A stretch of DNA of 64,000 nt from assembly GCF_018143015.1 (NCBI RefSeq), contig NC_054756.1:23911440-23975439 (forward strand), written 5' to 3'. The position numbers were made by a program, and so were the translations under genes. Positions 45,835 through 57,615 of the stretch are shown here, piece by piece. Position 1 is the first letter of the stretch. Every line of letters begins with the position of its first letter. Under the pieces are notes generated by a model that made no database searches, had not been told where the DNA came from, and saw nothing but the letters and a program-made list of their open reading frames with translations. Source of the stretch: Lytechinus variegatus (Eukaryota; Echinodermata; Echinoidea; Temnopleuroida; Toxopneustidae).

Positions 45835-48416
45835 TAGACTGTGGGATGGTCGCTTAAATTGTGACTTTCCGTGGGGCAGCAAATACAACCACGGTCCTTG
45901 GGCATGATAATAAGTAAAATATTATGAGTGAATACATGCACAATGTTGCCGTCGGTAAATTTTGCTCCTGACCTCAAAATTAAAATAATAATATGCGAAA
46001 TCGTACCATTGATTCGACTGGAATTTCCGCCATTCACCCCGTGTGTTAAGGACTTCCGTGAATGTGCGCGAGCGCGTACAATGCATGTAACCTCGTTCGC
46101 ATTTATATTTTTTATTCGTTGTACATGATTACGTTATAATACAGAATGTACGATGGCGGATAAGATGTCGTCGTCTTCGTCGTGTTTTGACAGCGAAAAT
46201 GACGATTTGTCACTAGCAAATATATGCTACATGCACGTCTTACCCAAGGAAAGAGGGCCAGTAAATTCCTTTCAAGTAAAGAGCTAGAACAAATTTAAGC
46301 CTTTGCTGCATTCGTTGATGTAGACTACCTGGGACTTCAGAATAAAAATAGCTATTCGTGCAGCAGAGAAGTTTGCGATTGACTTGCATGCAGCCCGGCC
46401 CCGGGAGACCAGCCCGACCAGCATTTCAGCAAGATCCGAATGGATCAAAATAAATAAAGATGTACCGCGTTTGCCCAGAGCCAGGTCAAACATCGATCGT
46501 TCGTATCACCAGTATTCAGCAATCAAGCGATCGAAGGTAATTTTTTTTCACTTTGTGCTCTTGCATTTCACTCTCTGCAAAAGTGAAGCGGTGCAAACTT
46601 TGATGATTTTTGTATAGGTCTACATCTAGATTTCTTAATTGAGTCGATGAATAATGTGACTCATGACTTACTTCGTCTTCTATTCATACGCTTGTAAATG
46701 TGGCGGTGAAGTAAGTCATGACATGAGTCACATTATGTATCGATTCAATTAAGAAATCTAGACCTATACAAAAATCATCAAAGCTTGTACTGCTTCACTT
46801 TTGCAGAGAATGAAATGCAAAAGCACAAAGTGAAACAATTTTGGCATGGACAAAGATCGCTATAACAAGGATCACCATCTCAAAATCATCCTCTGTATCT
46901 TTTTCACCTTCGATAGCTTGATTGCTGGAATGCTGGTGATACGAACGATGTTTGACCTGGCTCTGAGCAAGATGTAACGCGTTACATCTATAACGTTAGT
47001 TTGATCCATTCGGATCTTGCTGCAATGCTGGTCGGGCCGGGCAGGAGCGTAACAGGGGTCGGTGGCCAGGAGGGGCAAGAGCAAAAAAATCTCCGGTCTT
47101 ATCAGGGGCAGATCCAGGATTTTCCAAAAGGGGGCAAATTTTTCAGAGGAAAGTTTCGACCAGCCCCCCCCCCCAAAAAAAAAAAAAAAGTTTTTCAACC
47201 AATTGACAAGCAAAAAAAAATAAAAATAAAGGTTTTCACCCACAAATGAAGTATATTTCGTACACGAAAAAAAGGGTCTTCAATTTCAAAAGAGGGGGCA
47301 CACCTTTGTTTTAATGGCATATTTACATTACAAATTTTAGTATTTTGCTTCTCAAAAGGGGGGGGGGGCAGGCAATGGCGTCATGAGGCAACATTTTGAG
47401 GGGCGATATGGTGTATCGGGTAAAACAAACAACAATGCGAGTGAGCAAAAAATTTACATTTTTATTACAAAAATCCAATTTTAGATTTGGACATAATGTT
47501 AAAGAAGATAACATAATTTTCACCCTTCTCTCTTTTCTTTTCCTTTCTTTTTTCTTGGTCTGTACGCCACGTTAAACAAGATTTTGTTTATGATTTTGCA
47601 TGCTTATTTTCATGATTTTTTAAAAATAAAATCACCTTTTCATGACAATCTATCTGTTCTTCTTTCTTTCCTTTTCCAGTTCCTCTTTTTTCCCCCTTTC
47701 CCTTTCATTCTCCCCCTTTTCTTTTTTCCCCATTTCCCTTTCATTCTCCCCCTTTTCTTTTTTCCCCTTTAAGTTCCCGGTGAACTCCGCCAGGGGGGAT
47801 AGCTTGCCCCCCCTGCACTGTTAAGCCACTGCTCCCTGGGCCGGGCTGCATGCAAGTCAATCGCAAACTTCTCTGCTGCACGAATAGCTATTTTTATTCT
47901 GAAGTCCCAGGTAGTCTACATCAACGAATGCAGCAAAGGCTTAAATTTGTTCTAGCTCTTTACTTGAAAGGAATTTACTGGCCCTCTTTCCTTGGGTAAG
48001 ACGTGCATGTAGCATATATTTGCTATAATGATAAATCGTCATTTTCGCTGTCAAAACACGACGAAGACGACGACATCTTATCCGCCATCGTATATTCTGT
48101 ATATAACGTATATCATGTACAGCGAATAAAAAAAATAAACGCGAACGAGGTTACATGCATTGTGCACGCTTGCGCGCGTTCGCGGAAGTCCTTAACACAC
48201 GGGGTGAATGGCGGAATTTCCAGTCGAGTCAATGCTACGATTTTGCATATTATTATTTTAATTTTGAGGTCAGGAGCAGAATTTACCGACAGCAACATTG
48301 TGCATGTATTCACTCATAATATTTTACATATTATCATGTCCAAGAACCGTGGTTGTATTTGCCGCCCCACGGAAATGAAAAACTAGAGACATTTTCCTTG
48401 TCCATCCCACAGTCTA
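45835..48416. mobile_element. 2.6 kb foldback element in the R4 3' spacer
   Basis: Left arm 45835 to about 46685 and right arm about 46700-48416 are inverted copies centred near 46690, beginning TAGACTGTGGGATGG and ending in its inverse. The right arm is interrupted by another insertion (about 47045-47826). The R3 spacer is continuous at the aligned place (about 15820-15835), so this element arrived after the duplication. Open frames in the arms are fragmentary and no transposase was recognised. Confidence 0.75.
47045..47826. mobile_element. Insertion within the right arm of the foldback element
   Basis: The right end reads CTGCACTGTTAAGCCACTG, an hAT-like terminus in inverse orientation, and the left has a partial match (GTAACAGGGG). 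The interior is G-run and pyrimidine-rich (47630-47790). The left arm of the host element is continuous at this place. Confidence 0.55.
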
Positions 48417-49450
48417 CCATGCGTTAATAACTTGTCATTTTCGAAATCAAAGGTTTTTCTTCATTTGTATATCCTACATTTTACAATCTTGTTTATAAAA
48501 ATGTATAAAAATATATATCAAAAATTTGAAAACAATTCGGAATAGCATGCGTAGTATTGTGATAACGATAATGCTACGTAGTACTGAATATCCACCTGCT
48601 TTGCATCGTCACCCATTCATCAAAATCAAAATAAGTGCTTTAAGATCAACCAATAGAGTAGGTAAGAACACGACCAAGATCAGTTTAAATAGGTAATATC
48701 ATTTATGCCTCGTTTGCATTTGCTATGTATTTGCTATGTATTTCTGTCATCTTTCATGGTTATATGAATCTACTGCATAATCAGATAATTGATACCCTAC
48801 AATTAGCTTTGATCACTGCATACACCATTCAGCACATTGCGTTTTTCAGCGAACTAACATAAGATAATAAGATTTCCCATATTCGGCATAATATTATGTC
48901 TGAAGTACACAAATTTGGTTATTTGTCAGAGCGTTCTTTTATTAGCATAACTAATAAGAAATGTATACAATGGATCCTCATATCTTAATCATTATTCTTT
49001 GCTGCAGTTTTGGTTGATATGCACCGTGAAAATACATTAGCTGATCAATTGGTGTAATTATCATGAAGATGAAATTAACCTTATTAGTTAGTACAAAACG
49101 AATATAGATTTGTCTTTTCTGTTGCATAGCTTTTAATTAAAGATGAATTATTCTCCTAATAGTATTTGTGCAATTTTTTAGTATTCATTTGACAATTCTG
49201 CAATAAGATACATGTACATCTCTACATCTTTTCCTATTTACATGTTATGTCTTGAAGGAACGTAGATACTAAATGAACAGGTCAGGATAGTGTAGAGAGC
49301 TTAAGTAAAAAAAAATGATTGTGTACAGCTTTGTAAATTTTAAATCTAATGATCACTTTTACGACATTGTAAAACAAAACTGAACAAAGATTTTTAGATA
49401 TTTTTTATTCATTTACCATGTTTACTGTTACTTAACCAACACCTCTTTAT
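48417..49450 (-). other. R4 3' spacer, duplicated downstream of R3
   Basis: It aligns with 15830-17046. A minus-strand AATAAA at 49404-49409, 42 bp past the R4 stop, is a candidate polyadenylation signal; R3 lacks it at that place. Confidence 0.45.
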
Positions 49451-50204
49451 TTACATAGAATACAGATCGTTTTCAACCATTTTCATTTCATCAAACTGAT
49501 CACCAGAAAAGGAGTCACTAGCTTTAGCGTAGAGATCCTGATCACCATCGTACCCATCCGGCTTTCCTTGGGATTTATCGGGCATCGCGTACAAACTGCC
49601 GACATCTTCCGAAGTATCATCCGAAGGGTTTCGGTTTCCATTCTTATCTGGCATGGCATACAGACTGTCAATATCTTCCGAGGTGCCGTTTCGTTCGACG
49701 TTCTTATCGGGTGCAGCGTAAACGACGCTCATTCTGTCGGTCTTCTTCGCCGAGGTTGTTGGCTGCTTAGGATTTTCAAAAGAAGAGTAAGGTGCAAGTC
49801 CGAGATTAATTTCGTCGTAGCCGTCCTGTGCTCCGTTTCCGTTCTTGTCAGGTGTGGCGTACAGGACGCTTAATCGGTCGTTGCTGTTCTGTTTCATCGC
49901 AGTGGAGTCACAAGAAGCATATGACGTCAGTTCTGTGTCTGGGATTTCATCCATTGTCCCCTCATATATATTCGATGATTTCCTGGGATTCAGATTTACA
50001 AGGAGAACGTTCTTGTTTCCTCTATAAGAATTCGCGTTACTGTGTGCTCGTGCCCCAGGTTGGAAGCTTCTGGTGGACGACGCCTCTGCCATTGCACCGT
50101 TGGGGATAGCGAAGTCATTTATCTCGTCGTATGCTGGAGGCCTGCCGACTGGAGTCAACGTCGCTCTTTGTGAAGAAGCGATACCCTTCCTTTCCTGTCG
50201 TGAC
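49451..50204 (-). CDS. R4 exon: cytoplasmic tail with four YAxPDK motifs
   Basis: About 250 residues align with the R3 tail from end to end. Tyrosine motifs are PPAYDEIND, SNIYEGT, VLYATPDK (about 49840-49865), G-Y-D-E-I-N-L, VVYAAPDK (about 49700-49722), SLYAMPDK twice (about 49643-49665 and 49575-49597), G-Y-D-G-D, D-L-Y-A-K and NDLYSM at the end. The stop is TAA at 49451-49453. Spacing between the last three YAxPDK units is about 20 residues, suggesting growth by internal duplication. Confidence 0.85.
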
Positions 50205-53200
50205 CTGTAATTTAATTTTGGATAAAATTAGGTAGACATATGAAAAACTATGTACCTTCCATAGTAGGTATCCAACACTTTAATTGTTTTTGTCGTGAAT
50301 CTTAGCGATATTTTTTATTTGATGACCACCCAGGATCTTAACTTATAAAACGAGTATGGAGATTATTTTGCTGCATAGTTTCCCATTGATGTACCAGTGT
50401 TTAGGAAAGACAAAAACATCACAGCAATTTCGAGAGTTATTAGCTTCAAAATTTAACTGTGTTTTTGTAACAACATAAACATCACAATTGTAGTCAACCA
50501 TAATGTTTTAAATCATTGTAATCTGGAATTATCTTTCTATTTCACAAATTCTTTATTTCCATTCTATATAATATATACGGTTGATAACAAACCTTCTCCT
50601 TGTAAAACAAACGATGACGATGATAACTAAGATGATGATCACAACAGCAGCCACACCTCCACCAATTCCTGCATATAATCCTGTGGAAAAAAAAATATTT
50701 ATTCCTCGAGATTATTAGTTTGACATTTTCCGAACCTAGAAATGTTCTTTCCGATGAAGTTTTTTTCTTTATTCGTGTTCCTATGGGGTCCTAGAACAAA
50801 TTCAGCTTGGTTGCCAAAAGTTGCCGTTTGGGCAATTTTGCTAATTTGCATAAATCCAAAATGGCCGCCAGATGCCATCTTGAAAACCTAACTTTTGAAC
50901 CCCCTGTTCACAAAATGATGAGCAATGACTCGTTTTAGGGGTTTAGAGATGTGTAGAACTGATTTCTGTAATCATTTTTGCAATATAAGGTCATCTTCAG
51001 GTCAAATCCAAGATGGCCGCCATATGCAATCTTGAAAAATTGACTTTTGTTCCCCTTGCCCAAGAATGACGAGTAATACCTCTACTTAGGGGTTTTGGGG
51101 TGTGCAGAATCCATTTCTGCTTTCTATTTTGCAATATAATGTCATCTTCAGGTCAAATCCAAGATGGCCGCCATATGACACCATCTTGAAATATCAATTT
51201 TTGAACCCTTTGCCCCAGAATCATGAATAATAACTCTATTCATGAGTCATTAGGTATGTTGATTCAATTCATGTAGTTATTTTGCACAAAAGATAATCTT
51301 CAGATCAAATCCAAGATGGCCGCCAACCGCCATCTTGAAAAATTACTGTCTGAGGCTTATACGTGTTAGAACTAATGTAAAGGGATTTCAGTAAGAATAC
51401 TAATTACTTTTATTAATTCTCAAGTTAATTTCAACATTAATTGCTCAAATTAGAATGAATCCTCTTTAGGTTTGGGCTATCCATTTCGAGTGTATTGTTT
51501 TAAGGTCCATTCATACCTTTGTACTGAAGAGGCTTTTAGGGTCTTATTTCAATTTGAAAGTGTTTTATCAATATTATTTTTCTAAATCAATGTGTCCAAT
51601 GATTGGTAGGCATCAGTTCGCCTTAAAAGACGATGGTGTAGCGCTAGGCCTTACATTTTTGAGAGTGACTATAGAGCTCCACTCTAGAGTGGCAGTCTCC
51701 AGAGCAAATTTTTACAGATGAAGGAGGATGGCGTTGAGACACGTTTATATAGAGATGCTGCCCTAGCCTTCCTCCTAGGCCTTTGGTCTGCCAATTTAGA
51801 ATTCCGATTATTTTCTGACGTCTTGACCCCTGTACTTAGTAGCTCTCCATAGAATGGATGGCGACTATCATCTACACCTTCATAAGTGTTAGTGTCTATG
51901 CCGGCAAGTTTTATGTCATATTTGCATGTGTCTTTAAAACGGAGGTGTGATCTATCGATGGGGTGAGACCAATCACACAGCTTACCTCACCTTGGCGAAT
52001 CCAAGAAGGGATTCGCCAAGGTTTCATGGGGCAAACATGCCCCAACCACCTGAGGTGCCATTGACTAAGGAGCGAGAATAAGCTTTTGATGCCAGCACGT
52101 ACGCTGAAGGGCCTCTGTATTTTTCACTCTGTCCTGCCATTTAACGTGCATGATACGTCCGAGGCAGCTGACATGGAAGGTGTTTAGCCACTTTTCTTGG
52201 TCGGCGTACGTTTTCCAGGACTTACTTCCGTGCAGGAGCTTGGTCATGACTGTGACAGATTTTACAATCCTGATGCTTATACGCTTGTCCTGTGAAAGGG
52301 GACAAGAGACATATAGTCAGTCCAAGGTAGGTGAGGAGTCCACCATAACCAGACGAGTGTGTGCTGTTGATATACATATCTGGAGGACAGTCGCGACCCT
52401 GATAGACTCAAGACACCGACTAGTCGGTGTCTTGAGTCTATCAGGATTTCTGACTGTCTCAAAGTCTGATGGATGGTCCAAACCCCTTACATGCACAAGA
52501 CAGGCAGCTGTAATGTATGACTAGGTCTTGTACTCCCACTTCTTGACAGGCAGGGGCGACATCGTTTCCGTAAAACATTTCACGAATGAGAACAATCCTG
52601 ACCGTGGAACAGTCTTTGGGAGCCTATCTTCTGCAGGAGGCTAAAGAGTGCACTCCTGCTGACCAAGTCAATGGCTCTTGTCAGGAGGAAAAGTCCAATA
52701 ATAATTATAAAGGAAGTTAATTAAATCAATTTTTTTGGAAAAAAAAATACGGAGAAATCAACGGAGAAATCACTTTTTAATTCAAATAATACTTTAAAGT
52801 CATTTCACTGGAAAAGTATGGGTTGCACAGAAATAAAAAAGGGATCAAAACTCCCGAAATCATAGCCCAAACCTTGAATGGTTTAATTCTAAAGTAAGCG
52901 GTTAATGACGAAATCTATCAACCATCTGACCATCTTAGACATGATTTGACCTCGAACTAAAAATGGAGTGATTAAAAGAAATGAATCATTCTCACTGGAA
53001 TCCCCTTACATGAGCTCCAATACATAACAACAACCTTATTAGGGACAGCACTTCTTCAAGGTTCAATAGTCTCGGAAGTAGTTTTTTTTTCTTAATATGG
53101 CGTTTAGTGGTCATGTTGGATTATTTTGACCTGGAGATGATCCTACATTGCAAAATTATGAACAGAAATTGAATAAACATACCAAATAACTCACGTAAAG

Positions 53201-56200
53201 AGGGATATTATTCATGATTCTGGGACAAAAACTTGAGAATTAATAAAAGAAATGAGTATCTTACTGAAATCCCTTTACATTAGTTCTAACACGTATAAGC
53301 CTCAGACAGTAATTTTTCAAGATGGCGGTTGGCGGCCATCTTGGATTTTATCTGAAGATTATCCTTTGTGCAAAATAACTACATGAATTGAATCAACATA
53401 CCTAATGACTCATGAATAGAGTTATTATGCATGATTCTGGGGCAAAGGGTTCAAAAATTGATATTTCAAGATGGTGTCATATGGCGGCCATCTTGGATTT
53501 GACCTGAAGATGACATTATATTGCAAAATAGAAAGCAGAAATGGATTCCGCACACCCCAAAACCCCTAAGTAGAGGTATTACTCGTCATTCTTGGGCAAG
53601 GGGAACAAAAGTCAATTTTTCAAGATTGCATATGGCGGCCATCTTGGATTTGACCTGAAGATGACCTTATATTGCAAAAATGATTACAGAAATCAGTTCT
53701 ACACATCTCTAAACCCCTGAAACGAGTCATTACTCATCATTTTGTGAACAGGGGTTCAAAAGTTAGGTTTTCAAGATGGCATCTGGCGGCCATTTTGGAT
53801 TTATGCAAATTAGCAAAATTGCCCAAACGGCAACTTTTGGCAACCAAGCTGAATTTGTTCTAGGACCCCTTAGGAACACGAATCAAGAAAAAAACTTCAT
53901 CGGAAAGAACATTTCTAGGTTGGTGTATTGAGCCTATGAGACTGTCAAATCGACTTTAACGAGTTCCTCAGTAAAGCCTATATTCATGCATTTTAGTTTG
54001 ATTGACCAGCGGCATGCAATATTTCATTCTTCTTTCAGTACCATGGTTGTCTTGGAAGTTTTCTTCGTCAGGACTAGGACACGTCTCTGATTTTCCGTTA
54101 CAATGGTTACCAATATGCTTGTGGCCGGACACATGGTGCATTGGAATTGATGGGGCTTTCGCGATGAGCAATACCATCATTCGACAATTAACTTACTGAG
54201 AAGTGTTTTCAAGGCTACTTAAGGCATAAAAAAGGTTTATCATTAGTATACATGATTTATGTAATACAGGACGCGTCGGAATCTAACGAATGCCACATCC
54301 GCTAATGCATATGATACCAGAAATATCCACACGTTATGAAATATCCACACGCTATAAACTCCTGAACTGAGAAGACGGGGGACCGTCGAAAATTCGAGTG
54401 AATAATACAAAAAACTTATTTGGCAATCAAAGCATTATCATCAGCATTATTTTGTTACCATACTACAGCCAATACGTGAATTTTTAAGATGTTTGGACCA
54501 CACATTATGGCAAAATATGCACTCATCTGCGATTTCAGTAACATTCCATAATTCGTGCAATTTTTCTGGTATCACATTTAGAGCTATCCAATTATAGTTA
54601 TCAATATATTTTTTGGTGCTTATATCACCGTAAATATAGATAAATTGACTTTATTATCACTAGAGTAATATTGACAGCAGAATAATTATTTAGTGTTATC
54701 ATCAAATTTATTTATCAGTTATCGTTTCTTGTAGATATGATTCGTTGTTATCTTTAATTAAGAAAAAATCGATAAAAAATAGAAATGTAATAACAGAGTA
54801 GTTGAAAGGAGTAGGGTTTACAAAATTCAATATTTATTACATTTGTTCGGAGTTCGTTGGTTACCTGTGCTTTTTTCCGCCAAAGGTAGATTGGACGTCC
54901 CTTGAGGACCCAGAGATGATGATGATGACGAGGACGACGATAATGTGGAAAGAATTTCATTACTTGATGTGGCAGTCTGGCTGGTGGAATTTAACATGGA
55001 TGTCGTCGGATGTGGTAAGGAACCTGTGTTGAATCAAGTAATAAATGAATTGAATTCAGTTTTGCCATCTATACACAACATAAGTAAAGACTACATAAAT
55101 TATATCAGGAATATATATATTGTAATTAGAAAGAAAACTTACCCATCGGCTTAGTTGATGTAGTCATCGTTGTTGCTGATACTGCAATATCATTTGAACA
55201 TGACAGAAGAAGAAAAATACCAGAATGTATCGTGAATATCAATTTCAACTAAATTTTCACAAGGAGTGAGAAACTTGATGAGCTAATCGTTTGAGTTTTA
55301 ACTGATAAGATAAAAAAGGCAAGAGTCGCAAACTAGACTGACGATATCATGATATTGTTCGAAATATATTTTTGCAAACTTGCCATTGGATTATGATTGC
55401 TGTTGCAGTGTTTTGTTATCAAAATTATACCAGCTTGTAAAAGGAAGCGGACCTCACTAAATACTTTACAGAGAGCTAGAATCAGTATTATTTTCGTTCC
55501 AAAACAGAACAGTGATGTAACATGTTTAACGAATCGAGTGGCATCACTCTAAAAACAATCACGATTATGGTCTCAATTTCCAATGTTTTATCGTAAATTT
55601 CTTTTTTATTTTTATTCAAAATTTCGATTTCCTATAAAAGTACAAGTACATTTCATTTCCGTATTATTATGATAATACATGTATCCCAAAATCTCTACTA
55701 AGGTAGAGACAAAATGATTCTTCTGTTTAATGAAAAGGGAACAACTTGCCTCTCTTAATTATCGGGTCAAAATGTTGAATATTTCCTGAAGTCTAAATGA
55801 GGAGTGATACATTATTTTGGGATTCTTTCTCATAGCAGTAATATACCGATATGAACGTTAAATATAGTTTATAGGCAATGTTTGCGTTATAAAAAATACA
55901 TTTACCATTATTAAGTTTCATTACAAGCCCGGTAAATGTGAACTGGAAGAGATCCCAACAGTCCCCCAACAATAACTCCCACCCTTGTCCAAAATGATTA
56001 AACATAACAACTAGATAGTTGAATGTATATTCTTAGTTCATGGACAGGCAACGGTAGGAGGGCTGTATCATAGAAACATTACCTCTTCCTACTTTGTGTA
56101 AGTGACGTTGTTTGAATGTGTAAAGGAGTCTCGACAACCAAATACTATTACATACAGCCCCCCCCCCCCATCCCCACATACACACACACCATCGTGAACG

Positions 56201-57120
56201 TTTGATAACCCGTCAGAATGAAATACACCTCTTTTGTTAATCATTGTTGAGATCATGGCGTCTGTAGAAGGGGGCGTTGGGCGACTGCCCTCCCCTCAAT
56301 GTTTTTTTTAATAGAATATAAGCAAGTAAGGAGAAAGACTCACAAATCTAAGTCTGTGTCATCTTAATCTTTGATATCTCTATCATTCAATTATAAATAT
56401 GAATATTAGAACTACCGAGGTTCATGATAGCTCTTTTCGGGTAAATCAGAAAAGTCAGGACGATTTTTGTTTGTGTTCAATGAAGATTTTGGTCAAGTTT
56501 TTGTTCATGTTGTGTATTTCCGATTGGAATTCCTGGATACAAGTAATAACCCACTTTTAACTCACTTTCGTCAATAGATGAACGTTGTTCATGTACACAT
56601 ATACTCAATTTATGTTTGAAATGGCTTTACCTGGAGTTTTTTCTTGCCCACCACCCCTATAAAATACCTAGGCGCCTTTACCCTCGTCTAGGTTACTTTC
56701 AATTGGTGGTATTTCGATAGCAATCCATATATTTCTGTTTCAAAATTCTAGGTTAGACTAGGTTTATACCAAGGTTTAATCATCAGAATACTACCCATAG
56801 AGTTCAAGAATGATACTCACTGTAAAATACAGCTATGTGTCCTACCCCACCACAGCTGTCCGTGAGGTCTCCTGAACATGGAACATGACATTGATCGTCC
56901 GATTGCTTTTCATGTTTAGCATAGTTATCACTGGCTTTACCACAGAAACATTCATTTCCATTTTCAACGCCGGCATATGTATAGTTCGCATCAGATGATT
57001 GGTTACAGAAATTTATGCAAGACGAAATGGACATGCTTGAACTTTCCATCATATCACCGGTGAATACTCTAGTCGTATCATTATTTTGAAGGCCCTTGAA
57101 GCAACCAAGATAGTGTTTTC
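49451..57120 (-). CDS. R4: WSC receptor paralog with YAxP tail (5' end not in window)
   Basis: Coding exons are 56821-57120 (WSC), 55143-55181 and 54865-55023 (stalk), 50593-50680 (transmembrane) and 49451-50204 (tail), with splice sites and phases identical to R3 and no internal stop. The signal and SRCR exons expected upstream were not found between 57121 and 64000, where a 3.2 kb foldback element, a LINE remnant and satellites lie; they may be beyond the window or lost. The intron between stalk and transmembrane exons holds a 3.2 kb inverted-repeat insertion. The tail keeps all four YAxPDK motifs, so R4 rather than R3 may preserve the ancestral tail. Predicted role: surface receptor coupling extracellular binding to SH2-domain signalling. 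Confidence 0.75.
50593..50680 (-). CDS. R4 exon: transmembrane helix
   Basis: The 88-bp exon encodes GLYAGIGGG, the helix VAAVVIIILVIIVIVCF and basic T-R-R, with CCACAG acceptor and GTTTGT donor. It aligns with the R3 exon without gaps. Confidence 0.8.
51600..52690 (-). pseudogene. LINE reverse-transcriptase remnant
   Basis: On the minus strand the broken frames read like the C-terminal half of a non-LTR reverse transcriptase: R-A-I-D-L-V-S-R-S-A-L-F-S-L-L-Q near 52670, L-T-Y-L-G-L near 52330, then H-G-S-K-S-W, LNTFHVSCLGRI and WQDRVKNTEAL (52065-52247), and further matches to about 51610. Several stops and frame changes separate these pieces, so it is dead. I do not assign a clade. It lies inside the inverted-repeat element at 50733-53921. 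Confidence 0.7.
52398..52445. repeat. 48-bp perfect palindrome
   Basis: The sequence from CCTGATAGACTCAAGACACC to its exact inverse is centred on ACTAGT with no loop. Beyond the perfect core, GACAGTC and GACTGTC continue the symmetry imperfectly. It lies inside the LINE remnant and looks like a local inverted duplication. Confidence 0.9.
54865..55023 (-). CDS. R4 exon: Ser/Thr-rich stalk
   Basis: The 159-bp exon, phase 1 on both sides, encodes SLPHPTTSMLNSTSQTATSS and then a run of nine Ser and S-N-L-P-L-A-E-K-S-T. It aligns with the R3 stalk exon, but the triplet tract is short. Confidence 0.7.
55143..55181 (-). CDS. R4 exon: short Thr-rich stalk exon
   Basis: This 39-bp exon (TTGCAG acceptor, GTAAGT donor, phase 1 on both sides) encodes ISATTMTTSTKPM with junction codons and matches R3 21485-21526. 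Confidence 0.6.
55182..56820 (-). other. R4 intron between WSC and stalk exons
   Basis: No exon recognised. A C-run followed by CA repeats lies at 56159-56190. Confidence 0.4.
56821..57120 (-). CDS. R4 exon: WSC domain
   Basis: The 300-bp exon, phase 1 on both sides, encodes H-Y-L-G-C-F-K-G, MSISSCINFC, YAGVENGNECFCG, ASDNYAKH, CHVPCSGDLTDSCGG and H-I-A-V-F. All eight WSC cysteines are present. Confidence 0.85.
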
Positions 57121-57196
57121 CTGTTTGAAATACAAACATAGTTATTAGTTTAATTCAATTGAATCTGACAAGTCCACTCGATCAAAAAATTGGTTA

Positions 57197-57615
57197 CACT
57201 TCGTAATTCCGAAGCTTCGTAATTCCGAAGGTTCTTTATTCCGAAGGTTCGTAATTCCGAAACACGTAAATTGCCTATACCTCGATGTTCGTTAATCCGA
57301 AAACGAGAAAGGGTTCGTTAATCCGAACATTTGTGGCGTTATTCCGACGGTTCGTTATTCCGAAGGTTCGATAATCCGAAAACGAAATAAGGTTCGTTGT
57401 TCCGAAGGTTCGATAATCCGAATATGAAATAAGGTTCGTTGTTCCGAAGGTTCGTTAATCCGAAAACGAAATAAGGTTCGTTGTTCCGAAGGTTCGTTAA
57501 TCCGAAAACGAAATAAGGTTCGTTTTTCCGAAGGTTCGTTAATCCGAAAACGAAATAAGGTTCGTTTTTCCGAAGGTTCGTTAATCCGAAAACGAAATAA
57601 GGTTCGTTAATCCGA
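57197..57615. repeat. Left tandem-repeat arm of the foldback element
   Basis: The principal unit is GGTTCGTTAATCCGAAAACG plus AAATAA, repeated about eight times with variants in which the AAT of TTAATCCG is altered. Confidence 0.8.

Larger units (their letters stand above)
50733..53921. mobile_element. 3.2 kb inverted-repeat element in an R4 intron
   Basis: Arms of about 700 bp (50733 to about 51430 and about 53225-53921) are nearly identical inverted copies, starting AACCTAGAAATGTTCTTTCC. Each arm contains about four units of roughly 150 bp, each with AAGATGGCCGCC or a close variant. The interior holds a minus-strand LINE remnant and a 48-bp perfect palindrome. No target duplication was identified. 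The aligned R3 intron lacks the element. Confidence 0.75.

Noticed and set aside
45798-46493. Mirrored open frames at 45798-46493 and 48003-48386
   Set aside because: They lie in the inverted arms of the foldback element and show no domain or conserved start.
47584-47824. Phe/Pro-rich frames
   Set aside because: The sequence is a low-complexity pyrimidine tract inside a transposon insertion.
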